Source: Albidovulum sp. (GTDB lineage: Bacteria > Pseudomonadota > Alphaproteobacteria > Rhodobacterales > Rhodobacteraceae). Taken from it: a stretch of DNA of 64,000 nt. Below the pieces are notes generated by a model. The model ran no database searches and was not told the origin of the DNA. It saw only the letters and a program-made list of their open reading frames with translations. A program made the position numbers and the translations under genes. The DNA is taken from assembly GCA_015491895.1 (NCBI GenBank), contig WFVA01000063.1, forward strand, positions 1 through 64,000. The letters run 5' to 3'. This document shows positions 1 through 8,519 of the stretch, in pieces; positions within the stretch are counted from its first letter, which is position 1, and each line of letters starts with the position of its first letter.

Positions 1-40
1 CCGTCGCCCTGTAAAGCGGTGACAGATCAAAACCACGCAT
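1..40 (-). CDS. Small heat shock protein Hsp20/IbpA, N-terminus only (cut by window start)
   Basis: Only the first 13 codons are inside the window (MRGFDLSPLYRAT). This opening is typical of alphaproteobacterial IbpA/Hsp20 proteins, which continue with a phenylalanine/arginine-rich segment before the alpha-crystallin domain. The family holds denatured proteins in a refoldable state in the cytoplasm. The ATG at 40 has a strong Shine-Dalgarno (GAGGAGG, positions 49-55). Upstream are a sigma-32-like promoter and an RNA that appears to hide this ribosome binding site, both supporting a heat shock gene. The alpha-crystallin domain itself is not visible, so the family call rests on the N-terminal motif and the regulatory context. 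Confidence 0.75.
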   Translation of the reverse strand, partial: MRGFDLSPLYRAT

Positions 41-138
41 TTTCCAATCCTCCTCTCTTGAGCGATTGTCACTGTTGCCCTCCCATGAGGGACGGGCCTT
101 TCACATTGGCCGGATCCGCTTTTGCAGCCTCCGGCCAT
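41..138 (-). promoter_or_regulatory. ROSE-like RNA thermometer in the hsp20 leader
   Basis: The leader between the predicted transcription start (about 138) and the ATG at 40 can fold into successive hairpins. A first stem GGCCGG/CCGGCC lies near 115-138, a second CCCUC/GAGGG near 76-95, and a last one at 45-68. The last stem pairs CAAUC with GAUUG and places UCGCU (61-65) opposite the Shine-Dalgarno GAGGAGG (49-55). U(U/C)GCU opposite the ribosome binding site, with a G-G mismatch in the middle, is the signature of ROSE elements, known from alphaproteobacterial small heat shock genes. Folding was done by eye; no energy was computed. Confidence 0.6.
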
Positions 139-144
139 CTGGTG

Positions 145-174
145 ATATGGGTTTGCAATGGCGCGGTTTCAAGG
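145..174 (-). promoter_or_regulatory. Sigma-32 (RpoH)-type promoter of hsp20
   Basis: Read on the minus strand, CCTTGAA (168-174) is followed after 16 bases by CCCATAT (145-151). This matches the RpoH consensus CTTGAA - 13 to 16 bases - CCCATnT. Its position about 100 bases before the hsp20 start fits a heat shock gene with a long regulatory leader. Confidence 0.6.
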
Positions 175-254
175 CCCGCCATGCCACTTGAGGCCTCGTT
201 TTCACTGGCCTTCCCGTCCGCGCTCCGGTGCCGTGGCCTTCAGGCTGAACGCGC

Positions 255-1070
255 TTACGGGCGCATGAACTTGGCGCCGCCGCTGCTGCGGGTCACGGGA
301 TTGCCGAGACGGCGCACGACGGGCAGGCCATTCGTCACCGCAGCTGCTTCCTCGAGGCTTTTCATGAGGGTTTCGATCTCCCGTTCGACAACCGCCGCAA
401 GCGCCACCTTCTTGCTCCCGAGCTGCGCCTTGGCCGAGATCACCGAGACGACATGCGGGCGGCCGTCCTTCTCCACGAAGACGGGCGCGCCGGAAGAGCC
501 GAAATCCACATCGCAGGAGAGCATCAGCGTGCCGGACTGGCGCGCCAGCACATGGCAGCGCTCCTGCAGGCTCGGGGATTGCGCGCGGTCGCGCGCATAG
601 GAAACCACCTCCACCGGATCCCACTTTCCCGGCCTCTCGGCGAGGTCGAACGGTTTGATCGCCGTGTTGCGGATGGGGCGGACGAGGCGCAACAGCGCAA
701 TATCCTTCTGCACGAGGGAAACGGGCTGGTGCGGATCATAGACATATTCGGGCAGGATCGCCGAGCTCAGCACCCGCGCCTGCGCCCTTGCCCGCCCGTT
801 GCGCCAGCCGGCCAGGAATTCGATCCTCGAGGCCGGGTAGCGCTTGCCGGTTTCCATGTCGAAGAGGCAATGGGCAGCCGTCAGCACGATATCGGGCGCG
901 ATCAGGGCACCGGTGCACATGGCCTCGTCATTGATGTTGAGCCTCCCCACGGCTTCCCAGCCCCGGCTGTCGGCGCCGGTGATCAGCATCCTGAGCGGGC
1001 TGTCGCCCTCGGCGCGCAGCCCTCCGGCCATGGCAAGCAGCATGGAAACACAGATCAGGAAAAGCCGCAT
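255..1070 (-). CDS. Secreted trypsin-like serine protease
   Basis: A 271-residue protein with a Sec signal peptide (MRLFLICVSMLLAMAGGLRA), so it acts in the periplasm or outside the cell. The chymotrypsin-fold catalytic triad is complete: His67 in LTAAHC, Asp123 in KDIALLRL, and Ser193 in GSSGAP (the usual GDSGGP with two substitutions). Cysteines 52/68 and 172/186 sit where trypsin-fold disulfides form. The start at 1070 is chosen because it begins the signal peptide and follows GGAGGGG; an ATG 20 codons upstream would bury the signal. It lies 90 bases behind glcF on the same strand with its own ribosome binding site, so co-transcription is possible. The substrate is unknown. Confidence 0.85.
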   Translation of the reverse strand: MRLFLICVSMLLAMAGGLRAEGDSPLRMLITGADSRGWEAVGRLNINDEAMCTGALIAPDIVLTAAHCLFDMETGKRYPASRIEFLAGWRNGRARAQARVLSSAILPEYVYDPHQPVSLVQKDIALLRLVRPIRNTAIKPFDLAERPGKWDPVEVVSYARDRAQSPSLQERCHVLARQSGTLMLSCDVDFGSSGAPVFVEKDGRPHVVSVISAKAQLGSKKVALAAVVEREIETLMKSLEEAAAVTNGLPVVRRLGNPVTRSSGGAKFMRP

Positions 1071-1160
1071 TACCCCTCCGCGATTCTTCTCTCGGCCCGA
1101 ACGGCCGGGCCGGAAAAGGATGCAATTCATCGCGGTATATATGCAACCCTTGTGGCAGGA

Positions 1161-2456
1161 TTATGGCTTGCCCGCCGCAAGGGCACGCGGCTTCGGCCCG
1201 CCGGTGGCCCAGTCCAGCAGTTCCACCGTATGCACCACCGGAATGCCGGTGCCTGATCCGATCTGCATCATGCAGCCGATATTGCCCGTGGCGATCACGT
1301 CCGGCGCGCGCTCTTCGAGGGTTTCCACCTTGCGCCGCTTCAGCTCCTGCGAGATCTCGGGCTGAAGCAGATTGTAGGTGCCGGCCGAGCCGCAGCACAG
1401 ATGCGCGTCCCTCGGCTCCACCACCTCGAAGCCGGCCTGCTTCAGGAGCTTCTTCGGCGCCGTTTTCACCTGCTGGCCATGCTGGAGGCTGCACGCGGCG
1501 TGATAGGCCACCCGCAGGCCCTTCTCCTCGCCCTCGGGAATTCCGATACGCTCCAGAAGCTCCGAAATATCGAGCGCGAGCCCCGCCACATGCGCGGCAT
1601 CTTCCGCGAGCGGCTCAGTGCGGAACATGTGGCCGTAATCCTTCACCGTGGTGCCGCAGCCCGAGGTGTTGATGACGATCGCATCAAGCCCCTCGCCGCG
1701 CACCTCCGCCATCCATGCGCGGATGTTTCGCGCCGCGCTCGCATGCGCCTCCGCCTCCTTGCCCATGTGATGGGTAAGCGCGCCGCAGCAGCCCATGCCG
1801 CGCGCGATCACCACCTCGCAACCAAGCCTACGCAGGATGCGGATGGTGGCATCGTTGATATCGGTGTTGAGCGCCCGCTGGGCGCAGCCCGTCATCAGCG
1901 CCACCCGCATCCTGCGCGCGCCCAGCGCCGGAAACACCTGCGGATCATCGTTGCGGCTGACCGGCGGGATCTCCTTCGGCGCCATCGCGATCATCGCCCG
2001 CAGACGCTTGTCGGGGATGAAGCGGGCTAAGGGGCGCGCCAGCTTCGCTCCCAGAAGCACCAGGCGGAAGCGATAGGGGTAGGGGATGATCCACGCCAGC
2101 ACCCGGCGCAGCAGGCGATCGGTGAGCGGGCGCTTGTAGGTCTCTTCGATATAGGCGCGCGCTTCGTCCACCAGATGCATGTAATGCACGCCCGAGGGGC
2201 AGGTGCTCATGCAGGCGAGGCAGGAAAGGCAGCGATCGACATGTTTCACCGTCTGCGCATCGGCCGGACGGCCGCTTTCGAGCATGTCCTTTATCAGGTA
2301 GATGCGCCCACGCGGGCTGTCGAGCTCGTCGCCCAGGATCTGGTAGGTAGGGCAGGTGGCGGTGCAAAAGCCGCAATGCACGCAGGCGCGCAGGATACTG
2401 TTGGCCTCGGCAATGCGGGGATCCTCAAGCTGTTCGGGGGTGAAATTCGTCTGCAT
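1161..2456 (-). CDS. glcF: Glycolate oxidase, iron-sulfur subunit GlcF
   Basis: GlcF is the electron-transfer subunit of the membrane-associated GlcDEF complex that oxidises glycolate to glyoxylate. The 431-residue protein has two [4Fe-4S] ferredoxin motifs: Cys25/28/31/35 (CVHCGFCTATCP) and Cys76/79/82/86 (CLSCLACMSTCP). Two cysteine-rich CCG domains follow (GMGCCGALTHH and HLCCGSAGTYNL). This order and length are normal for the family. The gene starts six bases after the glcE stop, showing operon structure. Electrons presumably go to quinone. Confidence 0.95.
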   Translation of the reverse strand: MQTNFTPEQLEDPRIAEANSILRACVHCGFCTATCPTYQILGDELDSPRGRIYLIKDMLESGRPADAQTVKHVDRCLSCLACMSTCPSGVHYMHLVDEARAYIEETYKRPLTDRLLRRVLAWIIPYPYRFRLVLLGAKLARPLARFIPDKRLRAMIAMAPKEIPPVSRNDDPQVFPALGARRMRVALMTGCAQRALNTDINDATIRILRRLGCEVVIARGMGCCGALTHHMGKEAEAHASAARNIRAWMAEVRGEGLDAIVINTSGCGTTVKDYGHMFRTEPLAEDAAHVAGLALDISELLERIGIPEGEEKGLRVAYHAACSLQHGQQVKTAPKKLLKQAGFEVVEPRDAHLCCGSAGTYNLLQPEISQELKRRKVETLEERAPDVIATGNIGCMMQIGSGTGIPVVHTVELLDWATGGPKPRALAAGKP

Positions 2457-2462
2457 CTTCGC

Positions 2463-3569
2463 CTATCCCATCAGGCCGGGGTTCAGGATGCCGCGCGGAT
2501 CGAACTGCCGGCGCAAACCGGCCGAAAGTGCCGCCACCGGCGCGGGCTCGGGGTGAAAGCGGGGCTGTCCGCTGCCACGCACCAGGGTTGCAATGGCCCC
2601 TTCGGGCAGGCGCGCGCGCAGATCGCTCCCCGGCGCCATGAGCGCCCAGATCAGCCCGCCGCCCCAATCAAGGAAGTAATCCTCCGCCCCGATCGCCTCG
2701 GTCACTGCAGGCGCATCCGTGGGCTTGGCATGAACGCGCCACACATCCCCCGCCCGCCCCGCAAAGGGCAGAACATCACGCACCGCCTTCCAGGCTTCGG
2801 CCACCTGCACCCCGTCCGCGTCAATTCGCGCCGCGCCGGATTTCCCCAACGCTTGCGCAAGGCGCCCCGCCCGATAGCTGACCGAGGCCTCGAATCCTTC
2901 GAGCCGCAGCATCACCCGCCCCGTAGCAGGCAGAAAGGCCGCGCCGCTCACCTCGTAAGGCGTGCCGAGCGCCGCCGCCATCGCCACAACGGCCTCCGTC
3001 ACATCCAGCCCCTCGAGCACCACATTCGCCACGGCCTCGGGCGCCGGCAAGAGCTTGAAGCTCACCTCGCTCAACACCCCGAGCGTGCCGTGGCTCCCGG
3101 CCATGAGCTTCACCAGATCGTAGCCGGTCACGTTCTTCATGACCCGCCCGCCGCTCCTGATCACATCCCCGCGCCCGTCCACGAAACGCACGCCGATCAG
3201 GCTGTCGCGGCAGGCCCCGGCGCGAATGCGGCGCGCGCCCGAGGCATTCGCGGCCACAACCCCGCCGATCGTGGGCTCGCCCGATGTGCCCATGAGGGCG
3301 CGCATGTCAGGCGGCTCGAAGGGCAGATACTGCCCCTCCTCGGCCAGCAGCTCCTCGACTTCCGCAAGAGGCGTGCCCGCCTTCACCACCAGCGTCAGCG
3401 CGCCCGGTTCGTAAAGGGTCACGCCCCGCAGCCGCCCTGCGGAAAGGGTTTGCCCCTCTCCCGGCGCTCCGATCCCCCGGGTGCCGCCCCCTTCGATGCG
3501 CAGCGGCCCCGCGGCTCCGCGCAGCGCCTCGGCAAGCTCCTCTTCCGTCTCCGGCTCGATCTTCTTCAT
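2463..3569 (-). CDS. glcE: Glycolate oxidase, FAD-binding subunit GlcE
   Basis: A 368-residue FAD-linked oxidase of the PCMH fold, shorter than GlcD and lacking most of the C-terminal cap, as expected for GlcE. Visible motifs are the FAD-binding TIGGVVAANASG (100-111), KNVTGYD (145-151) and SHGTLGV (159-165). It works with GlcD and GlcF in glycolate oxidation. Two ATG codons stand in tandem at 3572 and 3569. The second is preferred because AGGGA lies six bases before it. The ribosome binding site and start fall inside a copy of the dispersed TATTT repeat. The glcD stop is about 70 bases upstream. Confidence 0.93.
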   Translation of the reverse strand: MKKIEPETEEELAEALRGAAGPLRIEGGGTRGIGAPGEGQTLSAGRLRGVTLYEPGALTLVVKAGTPLAEVEELLAEEGQYLPFEPPDMRALMGTSGEPTIGGVVAANASGARRIRAGACRDSLIGVRFVDGRGDVIRSGGRVMKNVTGYDLVKLMAGSHGTLGVLSEVSFKLLPAPEAVANVVLEGLDVTEAVVAMAAALGTPYEVSGAAFLPATGRVMLRLEGFEASVSYRAGRLAQALGKSGAARIDADGVQVAEAWKAVRDVLPFAGRAGDVWRVHAKPTDAPAVTEAIGAEDYFLDWGGGLIWALMAPGSDLRARLPEGAIATLVRGSGQPRFHPEPAPVAALSAGLRRQFDPRGILNPGLMG

Positions 3570-3597
3570 CATTGGTCCCTGAAATATCCTCGGGGGT
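3569..3597 (-). repeat. Dispersed TATTT repeat, diverged copy at glcE start
   Basis: On the minus strand this reads CCCCCGAGGATATTTCAGGG then ACCAATG, close to the family form GCCTCCGGCGGGGATATTTGCGGACCAGTGATG. The right end is the glcE start region, and the AGGGA inside the repeat is the likely glcE ribosome binding site. It is a diverged member, so membership is probable rather than certain. Confidence 0.5.
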
Positions 3598-3641
3598 GAA
3601 TTGGCCGCGCACCGCGCGGACAAGAGGGGCAGACAGCCCCC

Positions 3642-5090
3642 TCAGGCCGCCGCCGCCCCCGCGCCGCGCCGCGCCGCACTCGCCTCCAGCGGAAACACCT
3701 TCGCGGGGTTCAAGAGCCAGGCGGGATCAAACACATCCTTCACCCGCATCTGCGCCTCCATATCCTCGGGGGTAAACTGCACCCCCATCAGATCGCGCTT
3801 CTCGATCCCCACCCCGTGCTCGCCGGTGAGGCAGCCACCCACCTCCACGCAGAGCCGCAGGATATCGGCCCCCATCGCCTCGCATTTTTCCAGATCTCCG
3901 GGCTTGTTGGCATCATAGAGGATGAGCGGGTGCATGTTGCCATCGCCTGCGTGAAACACGTTGCCCACCCCAAGCCCGTATTCCTTCGAAAGCTCGCCGA
4001 TGCGCTTGAGCACGAACGGCAGTTCGCTCACCGGGATGGTGCCGTCAAGGCACATGTAATCGTTGATCTGCCCCATGGCGCCGAAGGCCGATTTGCGCCC
4101 GAGCCAGATCTTCGCGCTCTCCTCCTCGCTGCGGCTCTCGCGCAGCTCCACCGGATCGTGGCGCTCGGCGATCTCGCGAATGAGGCCAAGCTGGAAATCG
4201 ATCTCTTCATCCGAGCCCTCGACCTCGACAATCAGGAGCGCTTCGCAATCGGGGTAGCCGGGGTGAGCGAAGGCCTCGGTGGCCTCGATGCAGGGGCGAT
4301 CCATGAATTCGATCGCCACGGGCAGAATGCCGGCACGGATGATGTCGCTCACGCAGGCCCCCGCCACTTCGCTTGAATCAAAGCCGATCAGCACCGGGCG
4401 CGCGCCCTCGGGCCTCGGCAGGATGCGCAGCGTGGCTTCCGTCACCACCCCGAGCTGGCCCTCGCTGCCGCAGACAAGCCCCAGCAGATCAAGCCCCGGC
4501 TGCTCGCCATGCGGCCCGCCAAGCTCGATCACCGTGCCATCCATCAGCACCATCTTCACGCCCATCAGATTGTTGGTCGTCACGCCGTATTTCAGGCAAT
4601 GCGCCCCGCCGGAATTCATTGCGATATTGCCGGCAATGGCGCAGGCAAGCTGGCTCGAGGGATCGGGGGCGTAGAAGAAGCCCTCCTCCTCCACCGCCCC
4701 GCTGACGGAGAGATTGGTGCGCCCGGCCTGCACGCGGATGAAACGGTTTTCGCAATCCACCTCGAGCACGTCATTCATGCGCGAAACGCCAAGCACGATG
4801 CTGTCGGCCGTGGGCATGGCGCCGCCGGCAAGCGATGTGCCCGAGCCCCGCGGCACCACCGGCACGCCCTCCTCATGGCAGATCCTCAGCACTGCCGAAA
4901 CCTCCCCGGTGCTCGCCGGAAGCGCCACCGCAAGGGGCGGGCAGCGATAGGCGGCCAGCGCATCGCATTCATAGGCCCGCGTTTCATGCGCGTCCTCGAT
5001 CACGGCATCGGCGGGAAGCACTCCGCGCAAGCGCTCCACGATCCGTGCCTTCTTCGCCAGGATAGCGGGATCGGGAGAAGGTATCTGCAT
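3642..5090 (-). CDS. glcD: Glycolate oxidase, catalytic FAD subunit GlcD
   Basis: A 482-residue FAD-dependent (S)-2-hydroxy-acid dehydrogenase of the GlcD/D-lactate dehydrogenase type. The PCMH FAD domain carries PRGSGTSLAGGA (80-91) and the IAGNIAMNSGGAHCLKYG block (about 152-169). The C-terminal FAD-oxidase domain ends with GEHGVGIEK, which carries a conserved catalytic histidine. It is the first gene of glcDEF, which lets the cell use glycolate, a product of phytoplankton and of phosphoglycolate salvage. AGGAG lies ahead of the ATG. A palindrome resembling a GntR/FadR operator lies just upstream. Confidence 0.95.
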   Translation of the reverse strand: MQIPSPDPAILAKKARIVERLRGVLPADAVIEDAHETRAYECDALAAYRCPPLAVALPASTGEVSAVLRICHEEGVPVVPRGSGTSLAGGAMPTADSIVLGVSRMNDVLEVDCENRFIRVQAGRTNLSVSGAVEEEGFFYAPDPSSQLACAIAGNIAMNSGGAHCLKYGVTTNNLMGVKMVLMDGTVIELGGPHGEQPGLDLLGLVCGSEGQLGVVTEATLRILPRPEGARPVLIGFDSSEVAGACVSDIIRAGILPVAIEFMDRPCIEATEAFAHPGYPDCEALLIVEVEGSDEEIDFQLGLIREIAERHDPVELRESRSEEESAKIWLGRKSAFGAMGQINDYMCLDGTIPVSELPFVLKRIGELSKEYGLGVGNVFHAGDGNMHPLILYDANKPGDLEKCEAMGADILRLCVEVGGCLTGEHGVGIEKRDLMGVQFTPEDMEAQMRVKDVFDPAWLLNPAKVFPLEASAARRGAGAAAA

Positions 5091-5125
5091 GTAGGGAACT
5101 CCTGCTAGGCGGGCAACCGGGACGA

Positions 5126-5148
5126 TTGGTCAGAAAATATAACCAATA
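5126..5148. promoter_or_regulatory. Inverted repeat upstream of glcD, candidate GntR/FadR-type operator
   Basis: ATTGGT (5126-5131) and ACCAAT (5143-5148) form a perfect inverted repeat around an AT-rich 11-base spacer. FadR-subfamily regulators such as GlcC, LldR and PdhR bind TTGGT/ACCAA half-sites, usually with a shorter spacer. The spacer contains TATATT on the minus strand, a plausible -10 for glcD, so a bound regulator could block transcription. It also lies upstream of the divergent gene at 5192. Confidence 0.45.
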
Positions 5149-5191
5149 TATCCGGCTGGCAAGTGCCAAATGCCCGCACTATGATCGCGCC

Positions 5192-5905
5192 ATGACCCTG
5201 CTCGATCAGATATACCATTTCGAGATCATGGATGCGCTTGCGCTCGGGCTCCTGCTCGTGCTCTGGATCGGCTTCGAATGGCTGGTGGAGCGCCCTGCCG
5301 CCCGCCGCCCCTCCGTTTCGGTGCTGATGGCCCAATACCGGCGCGACTGGATGCGTGAATTCATAACCCGCGAAAACCGCATATTCGATGCGAATATCCT
5401 CGCCAACCTGCGCCAGGGCACCACCTTCTTCGCCTCCGCCAGCATGATCGCGATCGGCGGCGCGCTGGCGCTGATCGGCAACCCCGAGCGGCTCTCGGGC
5501 GTCGCGGAAAACCTCTCGCTCGGGGAGAATCCGGTTTCGGTATGGGAAATGAAGCTGCTGCCCGTGGTGCTGCTGCTGGCCAATGCGTTCCTCAAGTTCG
5601 TCTGGTCGCACCGCCTGTTCGGCTATTGCTCGGTGATGCTGGCCTCGATCCCGGAAAATCCCGATGATCCGCGCACATCGGCCCGGGCCGAAAAGGCCGC
5701 GGAGATCAACATTTCCGCCGCCCGCAGCTTCAATCGCGGCCTGCGCTCACTCTATTTCTCGCTTGGCGCCATGGCCTGGCTCCTCGGGGCGTGGGCGCTC
5801 ATTGCCGCCACTCTCATCACCTTCCTCGTTCTGTGGCGGCGCGAATACGGCTCCAATTCGCGCCGGGTGCTCCTGCGCGACGACGAACCGCAAAGGCCCG
5901 CCTGA
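5192..5905 (+). CDS. DUF599 family integral membrane protein
   Basis: A 237-residue protein with about four hydrophobic segments: near residues 11-28, 75-95, 120-140 and 195-222. It matches the DUF599 family in length, in the early DALALGLLLVLWIGFEW segment and in the central FxKFxWSxRxFxYC-like region (FLKFVWSHRLFGYCSVM). Its function is not known. The start at 5192 is chosen because the hydrophobic N-terminus follows directly; upstream in-frame codons run through the glc operator. It is transcribed divergently from glcD. Confidence 0.8.
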   Translation: MTLLDQIYHFEIMDALALGLLLVLWIGFEWLVERPAARRPSVSVLMAQYRRDWMREFITRENRIFDANILANLRQGTTFFASASMIAIGGALALIGNPERLSGVAENLSLGENPVSVWEMKLLPVVLLLANAFLKFVWSHRLFGYCSVMLASIPENPDDPRTSARAEKAAEINISAARSFNRGLRSLYFSLGAMAWLLGAWALIAATLITFLVLWRREYGSNSRRVLLRDDEPQRPA

Positions 5906-5973
5906 GCCCTCACGGCAAGGTGAATCGCGCCATGGCAAAGGCCGTGGCACAAAGGTCTGGAACCAAGGAAAAC

Positions 5974-6336
5974 ATGATGCGAAAACCAGCCCTCGCCGCC
6001 CTCCTCTGCCTCACCGCCCTCCCGGTCCTTGGAGATGAGCCCCTGATCGAAGACGCCGTAGCCCGTCTCGCCACCGATGGCTGGACAATCGCCGTCACCC
6101 TGCGCCACCCGGATACCGGCTGGGATCACTACGCCGACGGCTGGGAGGTGCTCGATCAGGCGGGCAATCGCCTCGGCTTCAGGAAGCTTCTGCATCCGCA
6201 TGTGAGCGAGCAGCCCTTCACGCGCCAGCTGAATGGCGTGCGGATCCCCGAAGGCACCAAAACCGTATTCATCCGGGCCCATTGCAGCGTGGACGGCTGG
6301 GGAAAGCGCGAATACGAGCTTGATCTCACGCCCTGA
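5974..6336 (+). CDS. Conserved hypothetical exported protein
   Basis: A 120-residue protein with a clear signal peptide (MMRKPALAALLCLTALPVLG), so it is exported to the periplasm. The mature part is small, rich in Trp, His and Asp (GWDHYADGW, RAHCSVDGWG), and looks like a compact beta-domain. I do not recognise a functional family. AAGGAA lies before tandem ATGs at 5974 and 5977. It follows the DUF599 gene by about 70 bases on the same strand and may be co-transcribed. Confidence 0.7.
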   Translation: MMRKPALAALLCLTALPVLGDEPLIEDAVARLATDGWTIAVTLRHPDTGWDHYADGWEVLDQAGNRLGFRKLLHPHVSEQPFTRQLNGVRIPEGTKTVFIRAHCSVDGWGKREYELDLTP

Positions 6337-6365
6337 AACTGAGGCGCACCGCCCGGGTGTGACCG

Positions 6366-8519
6366 TCAGGATCTCCTGGCCGTTTCCTCTCGCCCGCTTT
6401 GCATGCCCGGCCGCCGCCCCTCCCAGAGCCAGGCGGCGATCATCAGCACGCCGGCAAGCAGGGCTGCGAGCCATGCCGGCAGGAGGGGAATGCGGGTGAT
6501 GTCGGTCGAAAGATAGGCGTTGCGCGGTGTGATCGCGAGCCAGCCGCGCCCGGCTGCGCGCCGCCCCTCGGCCACCCTTCGCACCAGCGGCACGCCTTCC
6601 TCGATGCGGAAGATCCCGCCGCGGGTGGCAGATACGGCCGGCGAGAGGATATCGCCCGTCGCCAATGTGGCCTCGAATTCGCGCGGCGCGGCGGGGCCGA
6701 GTGCCACCACCGCCTCGCGGATGCCGTCGGAGAGGCGGTAGAGCCCCATTTCTGCTCCTGTATATTCGCCTTTGAAGCGCCCCGGCGCGGCCTCCTCGAG
6801 GCGGAGCGTTTCGCTGCTGCCATCGGGCGCGGTGATCACCACATCGGGAACGCTCTCACCGAGCGTGCGCCGGGTGATGCGCATGTTCTGCCCCTGCGCG
6901 GCGGCGAAAAGCGCTTCCTCCTCAAGCTCAGGCTCCTTCATCAGCCAATGGGCGAGGCGGCGCAGAAGCTCGAGCTGCGGCCCGCCGCCCTCGAAGCCCC
7001 GCGCCCAAAGCCAGGCCTGATCGGAGGCGAGAAGCGCCACCCGCCCCTCGCCCGCGTGATCGAGGAGCAGCAGCGGGCGATCCTCGATCCCCGACATCAC
7101 CACATCCCCGCCCCTGGCCTGAAGCTCGATCTGGCGCAGCCAGCGCCCCCAGGGGGGCGGCGCCTCGGCCGCCCCCCCGGCGGCATCCGCACCCTTGCCG
7201 ACAGCACGCGCCTTGCCGGCGAGGGCTTCGAGCCCCTCGGTCACCGGATGCCGGCGGCCGATATCGGTGACGCGGGGCAGATAGCCCCGCTCGAATACCC
7301 GTGCCGTGGGATCGGCAGGCAGGATGTTTGCCAGGGCGGAATAATAGATGCTCTCGGCCCCGGCGAATTCGGGGCCCGCCGCCACCAGCACGGCGCCGCC
7401 CTTTTCCACGTAGCGGCGGATGTTGTCGAGGTAGATGCCGGGCAGGATGCCGCGCAGGCGGTAGCGATCGAAGATGATGAGATCGAAATCATCGATCTTC
7501 TCCATGAACAGCTCGCGCACCGGGAAGGCGATCAGGGAAAGCTCATCGACCGGCACGCCATCCTGTTTCTCGGGCGGGCGCAGGATGGTGAAATGCACGA
7601 GATCCACGGAACTGTCGGATTTCAGAAGGTTGCGCCAGGTGCGCTCGCCCGGATAGGGCTCGCCCGAAACCAGCAGCACGCGCAGGCGATCGCGCACCCC
7701 GTTGATCTGCACCACGGCGGCATTGTTGCGCCCCGTCAGCTCGCCCTCGGCCTCGGGGGTGGCGAAACGGATCACGTTGATCCCGCCATGGGGCAGCACG
7801 ATCGGCAGATCCAGATCCTCGCCCACGGGCACGCGGAAATGCTGCGCCTCGCCGCCATCGATGCTGATCGTGATCGGCACTTGGCTGACGGGCGCGGGCG
7901 GGCTTCCCTCATCCTCGATGCGCAATGTCAGCACCACTTCCTCGCCGAGGATGGCGAAGGCGGGGGCGTTCTTGACGATCAGGCGGCGATCCCAATCGCC
8001 CTCATGGCCCGTAAGCAGGGCATGAAGGGGCGCGGGCAGTTCGGGCGCGAAAGCGGCGTCATGCACGCGCCCGTCGGTCAGCATGAGAACGCCGGCCAGG
8101 CGGCTGCGGGGGATATCGGCAAGCGCTTCATTGAGGGCACGCATCAGCCGGGTGCCGCTGTCGTCCTCGCCGTCACCCACCCGCACGATGCGAAGCTCCG
8201 TGCCCTTCAGGGCCATTATCCGGGCGCTCAGGGCCGCGAGGGCGGCCTGTGTCTGATCCGCGCGGTCGGCGATCTTCTGGCTCGCGCTCTCATCGACAAC
8301 CACCACCACGATATCGGAAAGCGCCTCGCGCTCTTCCTTCTGCAGCACCGGATTGGCAAGCGCCAGCAGCAGCACCAGAACCGAAAGCGCGCGCAGCCAC
8401 CAGCCGGCGAGGCCCTGGCGCGCGGCGAAGGCAAGAAACGTGAGCGCCAGCGCCCCGAGCCCGGCCAGCACCGGCCAGGGCAGGAGCGGATCGTAGAGGA
8501 TCGAGAGCGCTTCCCTCAT
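6366..8519 (-). CDS. Large membrane protein, last gene of a MoxR-DUF58-DUF4159 operon (glutamine amidotransferase-like central domain)
   Basis: A 717-residue protein with two N-terminal membrane segments (about 15-33 and 42-58) and one near the C-terminus (LPAWLAALLAGVLMIAAWLW). Between them lie a von Willebrand-like region (DIVVVVVDESASQKIADRADQ) and a class I glutamine amidotransferase-like alpha/beta domain (FDLIIFDRYRLRGILPG..., EKGGAVLVAAGPEFAG) seen in such BatA-like proteins. No catalytic Cys is evident, so it is probably a binding or structural domain. The start at 8519 overlaps the stop of the preceding gene as ATGA, implying translational coupling. Its role is unknown; MoxR operons often assist assembly or maturation of envelope or metalloprotein complexes. 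Confidence 0.8.
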   Translation of the reverse strand: MREALSILYDPLLPWPVLAGLGALALTFLAFAARQGLAGWWLRALSVLVLLLALANPVLQKEEREALSDIVVVVVDESASQKIADRADQTQAALAALSARIMALKGTELRIVRVGDGEDDSGTRLMRALNEALADIPRSRLAGVLMLTDGRVHDAAFAPELPAPLHALLTGHEGDWDRRLIVKNAPAFAILGEEVVLTLRIEDEGSPPAPVSQVPITISIDGGEAQHFRVPVGEDLDLPIVLPHGGINVIRFATPEAEGELTGRNNAAVVQINGVRDRLRVLLVSGEPYPGERTWRNLLKSDSSVDLVHFTILRPPEKQDGVPVDELSLIAFPVRELFMEKIDDFDLIIFDRYRLRGILPGIYLDNIRRYVEKGGAVLVAAGPEFAGAESIYYSALANILPADPTARVFERGYLPRVTDIGRRHPVTEGLEALAGKARAVGKGADAAGGAAEAPPPWGRWLRQIELQARGGDVVMSGIEDRPLLLLDHAGEGRVALLASDQAWLWARGFEGGGPQLELLRRLAHWLMKEPELEEEALFAAAQGQNMRITRRTLGESVPDVVITAPDGSSETLRLEEAAPGRFKGEYTGAEMGLYRLSDGIREAVVALGPAAPREFEATLATGDILSPAVSATRGGIFRIEEGVPLVRRVAEGRRAAGRGWLAITPRNAYLSTDITRIPLLPAWLAALLAGVLMIAAWLWEGRRPGMQSGREETARRS

